A stretch of 19,746 nucleotides of DNA from an uncultured Coriobacteriales bacterium (GCA_934654475.1 CAKUFZ010000030.1:1-19746), one strand, 5' to 3'. Shown: positions 1 through 7,566, counted from the stretch's first letter. Translations and numbers: made by a program. The notes: generated by a model not told the origin, from the sequence alone.

Positions 1-26
1 CTTCTTAGCGCCCTTATCCAGGAAGT

Positions 27-299
27 TTATTGTACCTCACGCGCGTGCATGAGGCCTAAAACGCGCACCTCGTTGGCTTCAGCGTGATACTCATATGCAA
101 TGACGAATGGCCTGCACGACAAACGCCTCACGGTCTCGCCATATCGCCGCACAAAAGCCGGCCTTGTGACAGGCGATCCGATTTCAGGAAAGTCTTCCAA
201 CAACGAGCATGCGGCGCGGATTTCGTCGCGTTTTGATTTAGCAGATACCTTGTCAACGAGATCTTGGACGAAGGACTCCGCGAACCGGACTTTAGCCAT
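27..299 (-). CDS. RelE/ParE-family toxin of a type II toxin-antitoxin pair
   Basis: A 90-residue protein read from the ATG at 299. It is small and basic at the N-terminus (MAKVRFAESFVQDL), followed by a helical segment and the strand pattern of the RelE/ParE fold. Near the C-terminus are RRLSCRPFVIAYEYHAEANEVRVLGLMHAREV; the 'R...Y.....VRVLGLMHAREV' ending is typical of this superfamily, whose members either cleave mRNA in the ribosome or poison gyrase. Which of the two this one does cannot be read from sequence. An in-frame start exists upstream at 350, but it lies inside the antitoxin gene, and the ATG at 299 overlaps the antitoxin stop (ATGGCTAA), the usual coupled arrangement. The gene is second in a two-gene operon with the antitoxin upstream. 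Family assignment is good; the exact subfamily is unknown. Confidence 0.8.
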   Translation of the reverse strand: MAKVRFAESFVQDLVDKVSAKSKRDEIRAACSLLEDFPEIGSPVTRPAFVRRYGETVRRLSCRPFVIAYEYHAEANEVRVLGLMHAREVQ

Positions 300-582
300 G
301 TGCCGCCACCCGTCGCTCGATTTCATCAAATGCCTCGTCAAGCGAATCATAAACGCGACCGGCCTCGAAATCCGCTCTACCGCGTTCTACGGCAGCCGCC
401 AACAGGGCATCCGACACAGCTTCCGCACACGCTTCATCGATGGTCTTCTGGAGCAACTCTTCGGAGCAGAACACAAAAGCGCCGTTTCCATTCTCGGTGA
501 TGTGAACAATCTGCCGCCTGGCAATATCCTTTATTTCGCGCTGGCGCGTCTGGAGTGCCGAGGATGAAAAAATAGCTTCCAT
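292..582 (-). CDS. Phd/YefM-like antitoxin
   Basis: A 96-residue acidic protein. The N-terminal half (IFSSSALQTRQREIKDIARRQIVHITENGNGAFVFCSEE, quoted here only as a family pattern at residues 4-42) resembles the Phd/YefM DNA-binding fold, in which the N-terminal part binds the operator. The C-terminal half is strongly acidic (FEAGRVYDSLDEAFDEIERR) and would wrap the toxin. The start at 582 follows a clear ribosome binding site (GAAGGGA at 591-597 on the reverse strand, 8 nt spacing). Its stop overlaps the toxin start by 8 nt, so translation is probably coupled. Antitoxins of this kind normally repress their own operon together with the toxin. The family call rests on pattern and context rather than on a defining motif. 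Confidence 0.75.
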   Translation of the reverse strand: MEAIFSSSALQTRQREIKDIARRQIVHITENGNGAFVFCSEELLQKTIDEACAEAVSDALLAAAVERGRADFEAGRVYDSLDEAFDEIERRVAAHG

Positions 583-624
583 GTATTGCGTCCCTTCTAT
601 TTAAAGTAATCATTAGGACGATTT

Positions 625-653
625 CATATACTATCACATATATCTTTATCGAA
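625..653 (-). promoter_or_regulatory. Candidate promoter/operator of the toxin-antitoxin operon
   Basis: This is an AT-rich island in GC-rich surroundings, about 45 nt upstream of the antitoxin start. On the reverse strand a -35-like TTCGAT (648-653) and a -10-like TATATG (625-630) are 17 nt apart. A 5-bp inverted repeat ATATA/TATAT (626-630 and 639-643) overlaps the -10 region, where an autorepressor could bind. The hexamers are weak matches, so only the location is reasonably supported. Confidence 0.3.
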
Positions 654-841
654 TCCTCTAACCGCTGCGGCAAATCGCCCAGTTGTTACGCATCCCCGCC
701 CTCTCCTCCCATGCTTCAGATGTGCAACATTGAGATGTGGGTTCCATGTGAAGGGAAAGTCTGGGAAAATGGGGCGGTTAACCATCATCCGGGGCCGCCG
801 CATGGCGTTGGCTCGGGTGCTCTCATAGATTGGACGCTCTC

Positions 842-3800
842 ATGGCTGATTCGATGACCCCAGGCAACCGCCTCTATATCTATCGTCTGCTGAGCGAGAA
901 GCTCGGCTACGGCAAGCAGGTCACCATTGAACGCGCCGAGGAGGTGCTGACGGCCGACGACGTACAGGCGGCCGACGTCGGCTTCGACTCAACCCGCACG
1001 ATGCTCGAATCCAAGCATTTCCAGGGCTCAGCGCGCGTCGAGGTCTTCAAGAAGGGTCGCATCCTCGTCACCATGCTGCGCAACGCCGAGCTTGACGCCC
1101 AGCTCCTTGAGGCCCAGAAGGCCGAGGAGGAAAAGGCTGCCGCAAAGACCGCACAGGCAGCCAAGCCCGCAGGCAAGCAGGGAAAAGGCGCTGGCAAGCA
1201 AGGCGCTAAGGGCGGAAAGAATCAGTGGGCCGGTGTAAAAGCCACCGTCAAGCCCTCCAAACCCGGCGAGCAGCGCCGCAAGCTAGAGGCCAAGGCCGCC
1301 AAGGCTGCGGCGGAAGCTCAAGCAAAGCTCGAGGCTGAGCAGCGCGCCGAGCGGGAGGCCCGTGAGGCGGCCGAACGCGCCGAGGCCGAGCGTATCGCCC
1401 GCGAGGAAGCGGAGCGCATTGCCCGCGAGACAGCCGAACGAGAAGCCCGCGAGGCCGAGGAGCGCGCACGTCAGGAAGCCGAGGCTCGCGAGGCAGCCCA
1501 GCGTGCCCGCGAGGAAGCACGTCAGCGCGCTCTCGACGAGCAGCGCGCCCGCGTGACGACGCCCGTCGCCGAGCTCAAGACCGGCCTGCGTGTCACCTAC
1601 GACCCCGTTGGCGAGCTGCCCTTTGCCGCTGCAAGCAAGCCGGTCGCGGCCAAGCCCGGCACGCACAAGAAGGCGGAGACCGACAAGAAGGGTGCGGGCA
1701 AGAAGGGCAAAGCCGCGGCCGCGAAAGCGCAGAAGCCGGCGGAGATGCCCTCCTCCCCCAGCTTCCATACCCAGCGCATGTGCGAGGACGTCCTTGCCTC
1801 AGGCGCCAAGCGCGGCGTCACCCGCAGGCGCACGCATGCCACCGCAGTTGGGGCCGCGCCCGCTCCCGCCGTCGCGACCATGCCGGACAGCGACGAGTGG
1901 CTCATGCCCACTTATGAAGAGGCGGCCAGCTACGTACCCGCCGAGACACCGGCCGTCCAAGCTCCCGCAATCCAGGAGACCGTCGCCAATCCGGACGTGT
2001 TCTCGATTGAGGACGCACCGAGCAATGGGGTCGCAGCAGTCGCCGGCACCGAGGTCCCTCGCACTGATATCGCACCTGCTCAGATGTCCTCTCTCCAGGC
2101 AGCTTCTCCCGATTCGGCATCCAACCAGGTCGCGCCTGCCCTGGCCGCCTGCTCTGATTCGGCAACCAGCCAGCTCGTGACCACCCAGGCGGCCCTTTCC
2201 GCTTCGGCATCCAATCAGGCCGTAGCCGCTCATGCGACGCTTTCCAATCCGGTGGTCAATCAGGCTCCTGTCCAAGCGGCCTCTCCCCATTCGGCAGCCA
2301 CTCAGGCCGCACTCGCCCAGGCAACTCTTTCCGCCCCAGCAGCCAATCAAGCCGCGCCCGCCCAGGTAACTCAGCAGCCCGCGCCGATATCCGAGCTTGT
2401 CGCTCAGCCCTGCACGCCGCAGCAAACTCCCGCCGCAGGCACCTCGGCCTCCCAGGCCTCGCGCCAGCCCGCCTTCGCAGGTCACACCCCCGCCGCACAC
2501 GCAGCCACGGCCTTCTCCCCCAACCCAGACCGTCAGGTTCCGACTCCGGAAGTCCTCGCCGACTACCCGCAGTCCATCTCGCGCGACGTCTTCTGCCCCA
2601 CGGCCATCCTGAGCACGCTCTCGCGCATCCTGCCCGTGCAGGTGGACCTCATGGCGGTGCTCGACGAGGACTGGAGCGCCGCCCGCGCCATGGGCACCGT
2701 GTGCGGTTCGCGCAGCAGGGCCGTCTTCCCCCTGCGCTACCTGCGCGAAGACGGAAGCCAACCTGTTGAGCTCACCCTCAAGCGCACCGGCAAGCCGGGC
2801 CTCAACATGCGTTGGGCCGTGGCACTTGTCGACGGTGACGACGGCACAGGCGACATGCACGAAACCGCCTCTCTCGAGGGCCTTCCCGTGGCTGACCAGG
2901 GCGCATGGTCCGACCTCGGCACGCCGTCGCCCCGCGGCTCGCAGGCGGCCGACCCCATCCGCGAGTTCGCCACGTTCGCCTCGATCAGCACGTGGGACGC
3001 CATGCTTGGCGACCTCGCCCGCATGGTCGCGCCTGAACGCTGGAGCTATCCCGGCACCGAGGTCGCTCCCAGCGCTGCCGGTGCCACGCGCTACGGCATC
3101 CTGCGCGAGTACCTCGTCGTCACGTTCCACCGCGTGCGCGCACAGGGCAAGCTCGAAACCTCTTCTGCAGGCGATTTCGCCGCGTTCAACACGGGACTCG
3201 CCACACCCTCAGGTGACGACGTGTTCGCCTGCTTCGAGCCCTGCCGTGTGAACACCCCCTGGCGCTTCGCCGGCTTTGCGCTGGCCGGCTCAGGCGATTT
3301 GGGCAGGCGCATCACCTCCGAGCTTGAGTGCATCCCCCAGGCAGCAACCTATCTGACCTCGCTCGACGATGTGGTGCCTCAGCCCGATGCCCGCGTCGCC
3401 CTCGACTTCCACACGCTCCTCGACGACTGCCTGGGGCGTCTGCCTCGTGGTTTCCTACGCGACGCCCTCGCCGACATGGAAGGCCCCTGCGGCATGCTCG
3501 ATCGCATGGGCGACACGTCCCTGCCCGTCGCCCAGCGCACCGAGGCACAGGTTCGCCTGGCCCGTTTCATCACGGGCACGCCGGCAGTCTATCGCAGGCT
3601 CACCCGCGCCCTTGACGATGCCGTCGACGCGGCAATCGCCGCATGCAGGCGCAACTATCGCCTGGCAGTGCCCGTGTTCGACCCTGCAGCCGATGCCATG
3701 AAGCTCTTGCTGCCCCTCTGCCTGGTCAACGACCGTCAGGCCGACGTCGCCCTCGTGGTTCAGCGCCAGCCTTCCGGCATTTGGCAGGGCACGCGCTTCG

Positions 3801-3886
3801 TAAGCCTGCCGCGCGCCTACGTGAGCGCCCGCGTCGTGAGCGCCGAGCAGCCTCAGTGGCTTACGTTCGAAAACGTGCTGGGATAA
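842..3886 (+). CDS. DUF3825-type protein with charged helical region and tandem repeats
   Basis: About 1014 residues. From the ATG at 842: residues 1-85 form a compact basic domain (PGNRLYIYRLLSEKLGYG...) resembling a small winged-helix; 95-140 are Lys/Gly/Ala-rich; 141-236 are a long Ala/Glu/Arg helix, probably a coiled coil; 245-420 are Ala/Pro-rich linker; 424-512 hold six 14-15-residue repeats; 575-675 form a second small domain with the signature GSRSRAVFPLRYLREDG; 705-1010 resemble DUF3825, including FAAFNTGLATPSGDDVFACF and a C-terminus of the form RFVSLPRAYVSARVV..QPQWL. DUF3825 proteins are of unknown biochemical role, often linked to nucleic-acid-binding domains; an RNA-related role is inference. 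A TTG at 830 is an alternative start, and no strong ribosome binding site decides. Monocistronic, ending in a strong terminator. Confidence 0.7.
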   Translation: MADSMTPGNRLYIYRLLSEKLGYGKQVTIERAEEVLTADDVQAADVGFDSTRTMLESKHFQGSARVEVFKKGRILVTMLRNAELDAQLLEAQKAEEEKAAAKTAQAAKPAGKQGKGAGKQGAKGGKNQWAGVKATVKPSKPGEQRRKLEAKAAKAAAEAQAKLEAEQRAEREAREAAERAEAERIAREEAERIARETAEREAREAEERARQEAEAREAAQRAREEARQRALDEQRARVTTPVAELKTGLRVTYDPVGELPFAAASKPVAAKPGTHKKAETDKKGAGKKGKAAAAKAQKPAEMPSSPSFHTQRMCEDVLASGAKRGVTRRRTHATAVGAAPAPAVATMPDSDEWLMPTYEEAASYVPAETPAVQAPAIQETVANPDVFSIEDAPSNGVAAVAGTEVPRTDIAPAQMSSLQAASPDSASNQVAPALAACSDSATSQLVTTQAALSASASNQAVAAHATLSNPVVNQAPVQAASPHSAATQAALAQATLSAPAANQAAPAQVTQQPAPISELVAQPCTPQQTPAAGTSASQASRQPAFAGHTPAAHAATAFSPNPDRQVPTPEVLADYPQSISRDVFCPTAILSTLSRILPVQVDLMAVLDEDWSAARAMGTVCGSRSRAVFPLRYLREDGSQPVELTLKRTGKPGLNMRWAVALVDGDDGTGDMHETASLEGLPVADQGAWSDLGTPSPRGSQAADPIREFATFASISTWDAMLGDLARMVAPERWSYPGTEVAPSAAGATRYGILREYLVVTFHRVRAQGKLETSSAGDFAAFNTGLATPSGDDVFACFEPCRVNTPWRFAGFALAGSGDLGRRITSELECIPQAATYLTSLDDVVPQPDARVALDFHTLLDDCLGRLPRGFLRDALADMEGPCGMLDRMGDTSLPVAQRTEAQVRLARFITGTPAVYRRLTRALDDAVDAAIAACRRNYRLAVPVFDPAADAMKLLLPLCLVNDRQADVALVVQRQPSGIWQGTRFVSLPRAYVSARVVSAEQPQWLTFENVLG
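2111..2377 (+). repeat. Tandem 45-bp coding repeat, about six units
   Basis: Units begin at 2111, 2156, 2201, 2246, 2288 and 2333, so most are exactly 45 bp and one is 42 bp. Each encodes about 15 residues on the pattern x-S-A-x-N/S/T-Q-A/V-x-x-x-x-A-x-L/C-S, for example DSASNQVAPALAACS, DSATSQLVTTQAALS and ASASNQAVAAHATLS. The third position of codons varies between units, so the array is old rather than freshly duplicated. It lies in the linker between the charged helix and the C-terminal domains of the DUF3825-type protein and probably acts as a flexible spacer of variable length. Confidence 0.85.
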
Positions 3887-3915
3887 CGCTGTCGGCACGC
3901 AATCATCGACTATGC

Positions 3916-3962
3916 AAGAGGGCCTTGCCCGCGGCTTCCATGCCCAGGCAAGGCCCTCTTTT
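3916..3962 (+). terminator. Intrinsic terminator of the DUF3825-type gene
   Basis: Arms at 3916-3929 and 3947-3960 form a perfect 14-bp stem (AAGAGGGCCTTGCC and its complement) around a 17-nt loop, ending in a T run at 3959-3962. It begins 30 nt after the stop codon. Confidence 0.9.
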
Positions 3963-4035
3963 ACTGCTCATTTGCTGGCATATCCACGGTATCTGCCCAT
4001 ACGTGCAGCGGATGCGATTTATATCTGCAGGTTGT

Positions 4036-4062
4036 TTGAGGTGTGTCAACGCCATGTAAAAT
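4036..4062 (+). promoter_or_regulatory. Candidate promoter of the DUF1846 gene
   Basis: A -10-like TAAAAT at 4057-4062 lies 57 nt before the start codon. A -35-like TTGAGG (4036-4041) is 15 nt upstream, somewhat close; TTGTTT at 4032-4037 (19 nt) is the alternative. The AT content of the segment stands out locally. Only the -10 is reasonably convincing. Confidence 0.35.
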
Positions 4063-4119
4063 AAACCCCCGGTGCAAAAACGGCTTTAAGCCAACATCGG
4101 GAAAGGTGAGGTAGTACGC

Positions 4120-5139
4120 ATGGCCATTGGGTTCGACAACGACGCCTTCGTCAAGCTCCAATCTGAGCACATCCAAGAGCGCATCGGGATGTTCAGCGGC
4201 AAGCTCTACCTGGAGTTCGGCGGCAAGTTGTTCGACGACTACCATGCCAGCCGCGTGCTCCCCGGTTTTCAACCCGACGTGAAAATCCGCACCTTGCAGT
4301 CCATCTCGCACAACTGCGAGGTCATTATCGCCGTGGCCGCCTGCGACGTCGCCTCGGGCAAGATTCGCGCTGACATCGGTTGCACCTATAGGGAAGACGT
4401 GCTTCGCCTTCTCGGCGAGTTCACGAAGATCTCGATTCCCGTCGCCGGCGTCGTTATCACCCGCTATCAAGGTGAACCTGAGGTTGACTCTTTGCGCAAA
4501 CAGCTCGATGAGCTCGGTGTCAAGAGCTACCTGCACTACCCCATCGCTGGGTACCCCATGGATGTCAACCTTGCAGTGAGCGATGAGGGTTTTGGCAAGA
4601 ATGATTTCGTCGAGACCACTAAACCCCTGGTAGTTGTCACAGCTCCTGGCCCTGGTTCTGGCAAGCTTGCAACTTGCCTGTCTCAGATTTACGGTGAGAA
4701 CAAGCGCGGCGTGCGCGCCGGCTACGCAAAGTGGGAGACGTTCCCCGTGTGGAACCTGCCGCTCAAGCACCCCGTGAACCTTGCCTATGAGGCAGCTACC
4801 GCCGACCTCGAGGACCTCAACATCATCGACCCCTTCCATATGCAGGCGTATGGCAAAGAGGCCGTGAACTATAACCGCGACGTCGAGGCATTCCCCGTCC
4901 TCAAGGCGCTCATGGAGGGCCTCTACGGCGAGAGCCCCTATCAGTCGCCCACCGACATGGGCGTCAACATGGCCGGTTTCGCCATCATCGACGACGCAGC
5001 CGTGCGCCAGGCGGCTCGCGAGGAAATCTTCCGCCGCAACATCTGTGCCCACGAATATGCCGATGCCACCGGCGACACCTCGCAGGCTCTTATCACGGCA
5101 CGCATCGTTGAGGAAGTCGAAGCGCAATTCAACGCATAA
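4120..5139 (+). CDS. DUF1846 (UPF0371) family protein, C-terminally short
   Basis: A 339-residue protein matching the N-terminal two thirds of the DUF1846/UPF0371 family: GFDNDAFVKLQSEHIQERI at the start, ADIGCTYREDVLRLL near residue 84, a phosphate-loop-like APGPGSGK at 175-182, the NYNRDVEAFPVLKALMEGLYGESPYQSPTDMGVNM block near 250-285, then FAIIDDAAVRQAAREEI. Family members are usually close to 500 residues; here the reading frame ends at 339. Only 88 bp separate the stop from mscL, so the missing part is not present in another frame. The family's biochemical function is unestablished as far as I know. The start at 4120 has an AAAGGTGAGG ribosome binding site. It has no downstream terminator and may be cotranscribed with mscL. 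Confidence 0.85.
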   Translation: MAIGFDNDAFVKLQSEHIQERIGMFSGKLYLEFGGKLFDDYHASRVLPGFQPDVKIRTLQSISHNCEVIIAVAACDVASGKIRADIGCTYREDVLRLLGEFTKISIPVAGVVITRYQGEPEVDSLRKQLDELGVKSYLHYPIAGYPMDVNLAVSDEGFGKNDFVETTKPLVVVTAPGPGSGKLATCLSQIYGENKRGVRAGYAKWETFPVWNLPLKHPVNLAYEAATADLEDLNIIDPFHMQAYGKEAVNYNRDVEAFPVLKALMEGLYGESPYQSPTDMGVNMAGFAIIDDAAVRQAAREEIFRRNICAHEYADATGDTSQALITARIVEEVEAQFNA

Positions 5140-5227
5140 AATAGTCGTTTAAGCGTAACAAACGGCTCAAGCGCGTATAGAATTCCGCTCGAAACCAAAA
5201 AGTTTCGTAGACTAAAGGAGACGGGCA

Positions 5228-5680
5228 ATGAAGAAGCTCATCAAGGAATTCAAGGACTTCATCAACAAGGGCAACGTGATGGACCTCGCTGTCGCGGTCA
5301 TCATCGGCGGCGCGTTCACGGCCATCGTGACCTCGCTCACCGACAACATCATCAACCCGCTCATCTCCATGATCGGCGGCAGCCCCGAAGTCAAGGGTAT
5401 GGCCATCACGTTCAACGGTGCCACGGTTGACTTCGGTGCCTTCATCAGCGCCATCATCAACTTCCTCATCGTCGCCCTTGTCGTGTTCGCCCTGGTCAAG
5501 GCCCTCAATAAGGCCCAGGCTGCCGGCGAGAAGCTCGTGGGCGGCAAGAAGGAAGAGGAGCCCAAGAAGGTTCCGCCTGTGTGCCCCTACTGCCTCGACG
5601 AGGTAAAGGTCGGCGCCACCAAGTGCTGCCACTGCGGCAGCGACCTGCCCGAGCCCGCCAAGGAAACCATCAAGAAGTAG
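5228..5680 (+). CDS. mscL: Large-conductance mechanosensitive channel MscL with C-terminal zinc ribbon
   Basis: A 150-residue inner-membrane channel that opens under membrane tension to release solutes during hypo-osmotic shock. The N-terminus is diagnostic: MKKLIKEFKDFINKGNVMDLAVAVIIGGAF, giving the amphipathic helix and the pore-lining first membrane segment (about residues 17-45). The short periplasmic loop (about 50-70) is followed by the second membrane segment (71-93). A linker rich in Lys, Glu and Pro leads to four cysteines spaced as a zinc ribbon (C119, C122, C133 or C134, C136) in place of a simple charged tail. The start at 5228 has a strong AAAGGAGA ribosome binding site. It lies 88 bp after the DUF1846 gene in the same direction and is followed by a terminator. 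Confidence 0.95.
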   Translation: MKKLIKEFKDFINKGNVMDLAVAVIIGGAFTAIVTSLTDNIINPLISMIGGSPEVKGMAITFNGATVDFGAFISAIINFLIVALVVFALVKALNKAQAAGEKLVGGKKEEEPKKVPPVCPYCLDEVKVGATKCCHCGSDLPEPAKETIKK

Positions 5681-5710
5681 GCTCCTGCATTCCAAACTTC
5701 TCGCATCAAC

Positions 5711-5748
5711 AAAGGCGGGGCTGTCCCCACTGGGCAGCCCTGCCTTTT
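5711..5748 (+). terminator. Terminator after mscL, possibly bidirectional
   Basis: Arms 5711-5723 and 5735-5747 pair over 13 bp with one mismatch around an 11-nt loop and end in TTTT on the forward strand. On the reverse strand the hairpin is followed by CTTTGTTG, so it may also stop transcripts of the convergent anti-sigma gene that ends at 5790. Confidence 0.85.
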
Positions 5749-5789
5749 ATGTCACACAATGGCCGGCACAGCCAATTGGACGCCCGCCC

Positions 5790-6983
5790 CTAGACCTCTG
5801 GTAAAAACACCACGTCAGGATCGCCGGGATTGAAACCGTTGACAACAATGCTGGCAACCCTCTCAGGATCAACAAGACGGTTGAAAATCAGCGACTGACT
5901 GCTGAAATCATCGGCAACCGACCCGAAAGTCGTGTTCGACACGTCTGTACTGCGAACAATGTATTCCGTCCCGTCAACAAAAACGATTCGAATATTCGTA
6001 GTCATCCATTCAGGATGGCGAACGGTGACAATCTCTCCCGTGGATTCAATCTCGGCTTCAAACTCACAGCCCGAGTCATTCGGAGTATCGATAACCATGC
6101 CGATAGGCGAGATGCTTACCGCCACATCCTCGTCTTCCGAGATAAACAGTCGCGTTGGAACGAACTTGCTTGGATGGAAGGAAATCAGGTCCAACTCCCC
6201 GGGCGCGTCATAGCCATCCCCATGTGCAAGCATCCATGAGACGCCCTGTTCTTCCAGAGTTCCATCACCGCGCCCAATATCAAAATACGAAGCGCCGACA
6301 ACATCAGTATCGGTCGAAGCGTCGCGATCGAAAAAGCATCTCCCGTTGACATGCGTCGTTCCCGTCGCATCAATCATTGCAATCGCGCCGACTGGGCAAT
6401 CTTTCTCGAATTCAACCATGCCATACTCATATGAGACGTTTTTCACAAGCCGCACCCCGTCAGGATTGCAGAGCTCGAAAGATGCAACGCCCAAACCGTT
6501 TTCGTCCACAACGCAGGCGCCCAACGTGAGGGCATAGCCTTCATAGGCAATCGAATCACCTATGGGCTCGACATAGTCGCCCAGAAGCCGATCGACGTCA
6601 TCAGATTCAACCCCTACCCATTGCCGAGCGGGCAGCGTATACGACGTTCCATTCTCAAGGACCACTTCATGCGCCTCGATATCAGGCTGGCCTTTATCTC
6701 CAAATGCAGTCTGGAAGAAATCAGTGTTCACAGCAGCGTAGGCCACAGTGCCAATCGCCGCGACCGAAAGCGCCGCGCAGGCAACGAAGGCCCGCCTGGT
6801 CATACGATGCGTGCCGACACGTTGATGAGACGCATGTGTCCCTTGGTTTTCCCTGGTCATGTCTATCACCTTCTCGTACGTGCGGTCAGGGGCGACAAGC
6901 AAATCAAAAACCTGGTTCAGGCGGGCAATATCATCCTCGCGCATATCGTCTTGGAAAAGGGAACGGCCGGTATTATCTTTCAT
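5790..6983 (-). CDS. Membrane-anchored probable anti-sigma factor
   Basis: A 397-residue protein with a cytoplasmic N-terminus of about 60 residues containing an amphipathic helix (IARLNQVFDLLVAP), a single hydrophobic segment at about 65-84 (AFVACAALSVAAIGTVAYA), and an acidic extracytoplasmic region of about 310 residues rich in Asp and Glu. This plan, together with an 11-nt overlap with the upstream ECF sigma gene, supports an anti-sigma role: the N-terminus would hold the sigma factor at the membrane until the outer domain senses a signal. The outer domain resembles DUF4179-type proteins only loosely. The segment TRRAFVA before the hydrophobic stretch and AYA-A after it resemble a twin-arginine signal, although it lies 60 residues into the protein. 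The start at 6983 has a GAGGGGG ribosome binding site. Confidence 0.65.
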   Translation of the reverse strand: MKDNTGRSLFQDDMREDDIARLNQVFDLLVAPDRTYEKVIDMTRENQGTHASHQRVGTHRMTRRAFVACAALSVAAIGTVAYAAVNTDFFQTAFGDKGQPDIEAHEVVLENGTSYTLPARQWVGVESDDVDRLLGDYVEPIGDSIAYEGYALTLGACVVDENGLGVASFELCNPDGVRLVKNVSYEYGMVEFEKDCPVGAIAMIDATGTTHVNGRCFFDRDASTDTDVVGASYFDIGRGDGTLEEQGVSWMLAHGDGYDAPGELDLISFHPSKFVPTRLFISEDEDVAVSISPIGMVIDTPNDSGCEFEAEIESTGEIVTVRHPEWMTTNIRIVFVDGTEYIVRSTDVSNTTFGSVADDFSSQSLIFNRLVDPERVASIVVNGFNPGDPDVVFLPEV

Positions 6984-7470
6984 CGTTTGGTTTCCCCCTC
7001 GTCAACACATCCTTGAGCCTACGGCGAGCTCGTGCCAACCTCGTGCGAACAGTCGCCTCGGGCACTCCAAGCAACTTCGCCACCTCATGCACGTCGTACC
7101 CCTCGTAGTAATACAAGTAGAGCGGCATGCTGTAACGCGATGGCAGGTCCATGACCTTGCGCAAGAGCTCGATATCATGGGTGCAATCGCACTCAGGCGC
7201 AGCCAGCGTCTCAAGGTAGTCGTCAATATTCTCGGGTCGTCGACGAAGCGCACGATACAGCGAGGTGCATTCGTTGATAGTTGCCCGGATGAGCCAGCGC
7301 TTGACGTGCGCCGCGTCATTAAACTTGAGGTCGCTACGGAAAAGTTTGAGGAGCACTGTTTGCGTCACGTCGTCGGCGTCTGCACAGTTGCGCAGGTAGT
7401 TATAGGCCACGCGAAACACCGTGTCCATGTGACGTTTCGCTTGTCCCGCAAACCAAAGCCTGTCTTGCAC
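6973..7470 (-). CDS. ECF-type RNA polymerase sigma factor
   Basis: A 165-residue sigma-70 family protein of the extracytoplasmic function group. Region 2 occupies about residues 12-75 (DTVFRVAYNYLRNCADADDVTQTVLLKLF, with the acidic DADDVTQ core-binding stretch). Region 4 is at about 105-160 (PSRYSMPLYLYYYEGYDVHEVAKLLGVPEATVRTRLARARRRLK), the helix-turn-helix that reads the -35 element. Region 3 is absent, as expected. The start is a GTG at 7470, chosen because GGGGAGG lies just upstream; it is the only reading that keeps the whole of region 2. It overlaps the probable anti-sigma gene by 11 nt, implying coupled translation. A promoter of ECF type precedes it, which suggests autoregulation. Confidence 0.92.
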   Translation of the reverse strand: MQDRLWFAGQAKRHMDTVFRVAYNYLRNCADADDVTQTVLLKLFRSDLKFNDAAHVKRWLIRATINECTSLYRALRRRPENIDDYLETLAAPECDCTHDIELLRKVMDLPSRYSMPLYLYYYEGYDVHEVAKLLGVPEATVRTRLARARRRLKDVLTRGKPNDER

Positions 7471-7528
7471 CCGCTCACCTCCCCTGCCGTTGCCATGAGT
7501 ATGTCTTTGCCAAAGGCGCCTTCGACCC

Positions 7529-7558
7529 TAAAACGCTCGAGAGGCGGGAAAAGTTTCA
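7529..7558 (-). promoter_or_regulatory. Candidate ECF-type autoregulatory promoter
   Basis: On the reverse strand, TGAAAC (7553-7558, followed by TTTT) and CGTTTTA (7529-7535) are 17 nt apart. This resembles the TGAAAC-N16/17-CGT arrangement known for SigW/SigV-like ECF promoters. Transcription would begin near 7522, giving a leader of about 50 nt before the sigma gene. ECF sigma genes are commonly self-activated, so the position fits. Confidence 0.6.
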
Positions 7559-7566
7559 ACACGGCC

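Noticed and set aside
2111..2377. Regular repeats considered as a CRISPR array
   Set aside because: There are no distinct spacers; the period is a multiple of three with one 42-bp unit, and the reading frame is open throughout, so it is a protein repeat.
3961..5127. Long open frame antisense to the DUF1846 gene
   Set aside because: It mirrors a well-recognised gene, has no recognisable domain, and has no ribosome binding site at a sensible start.
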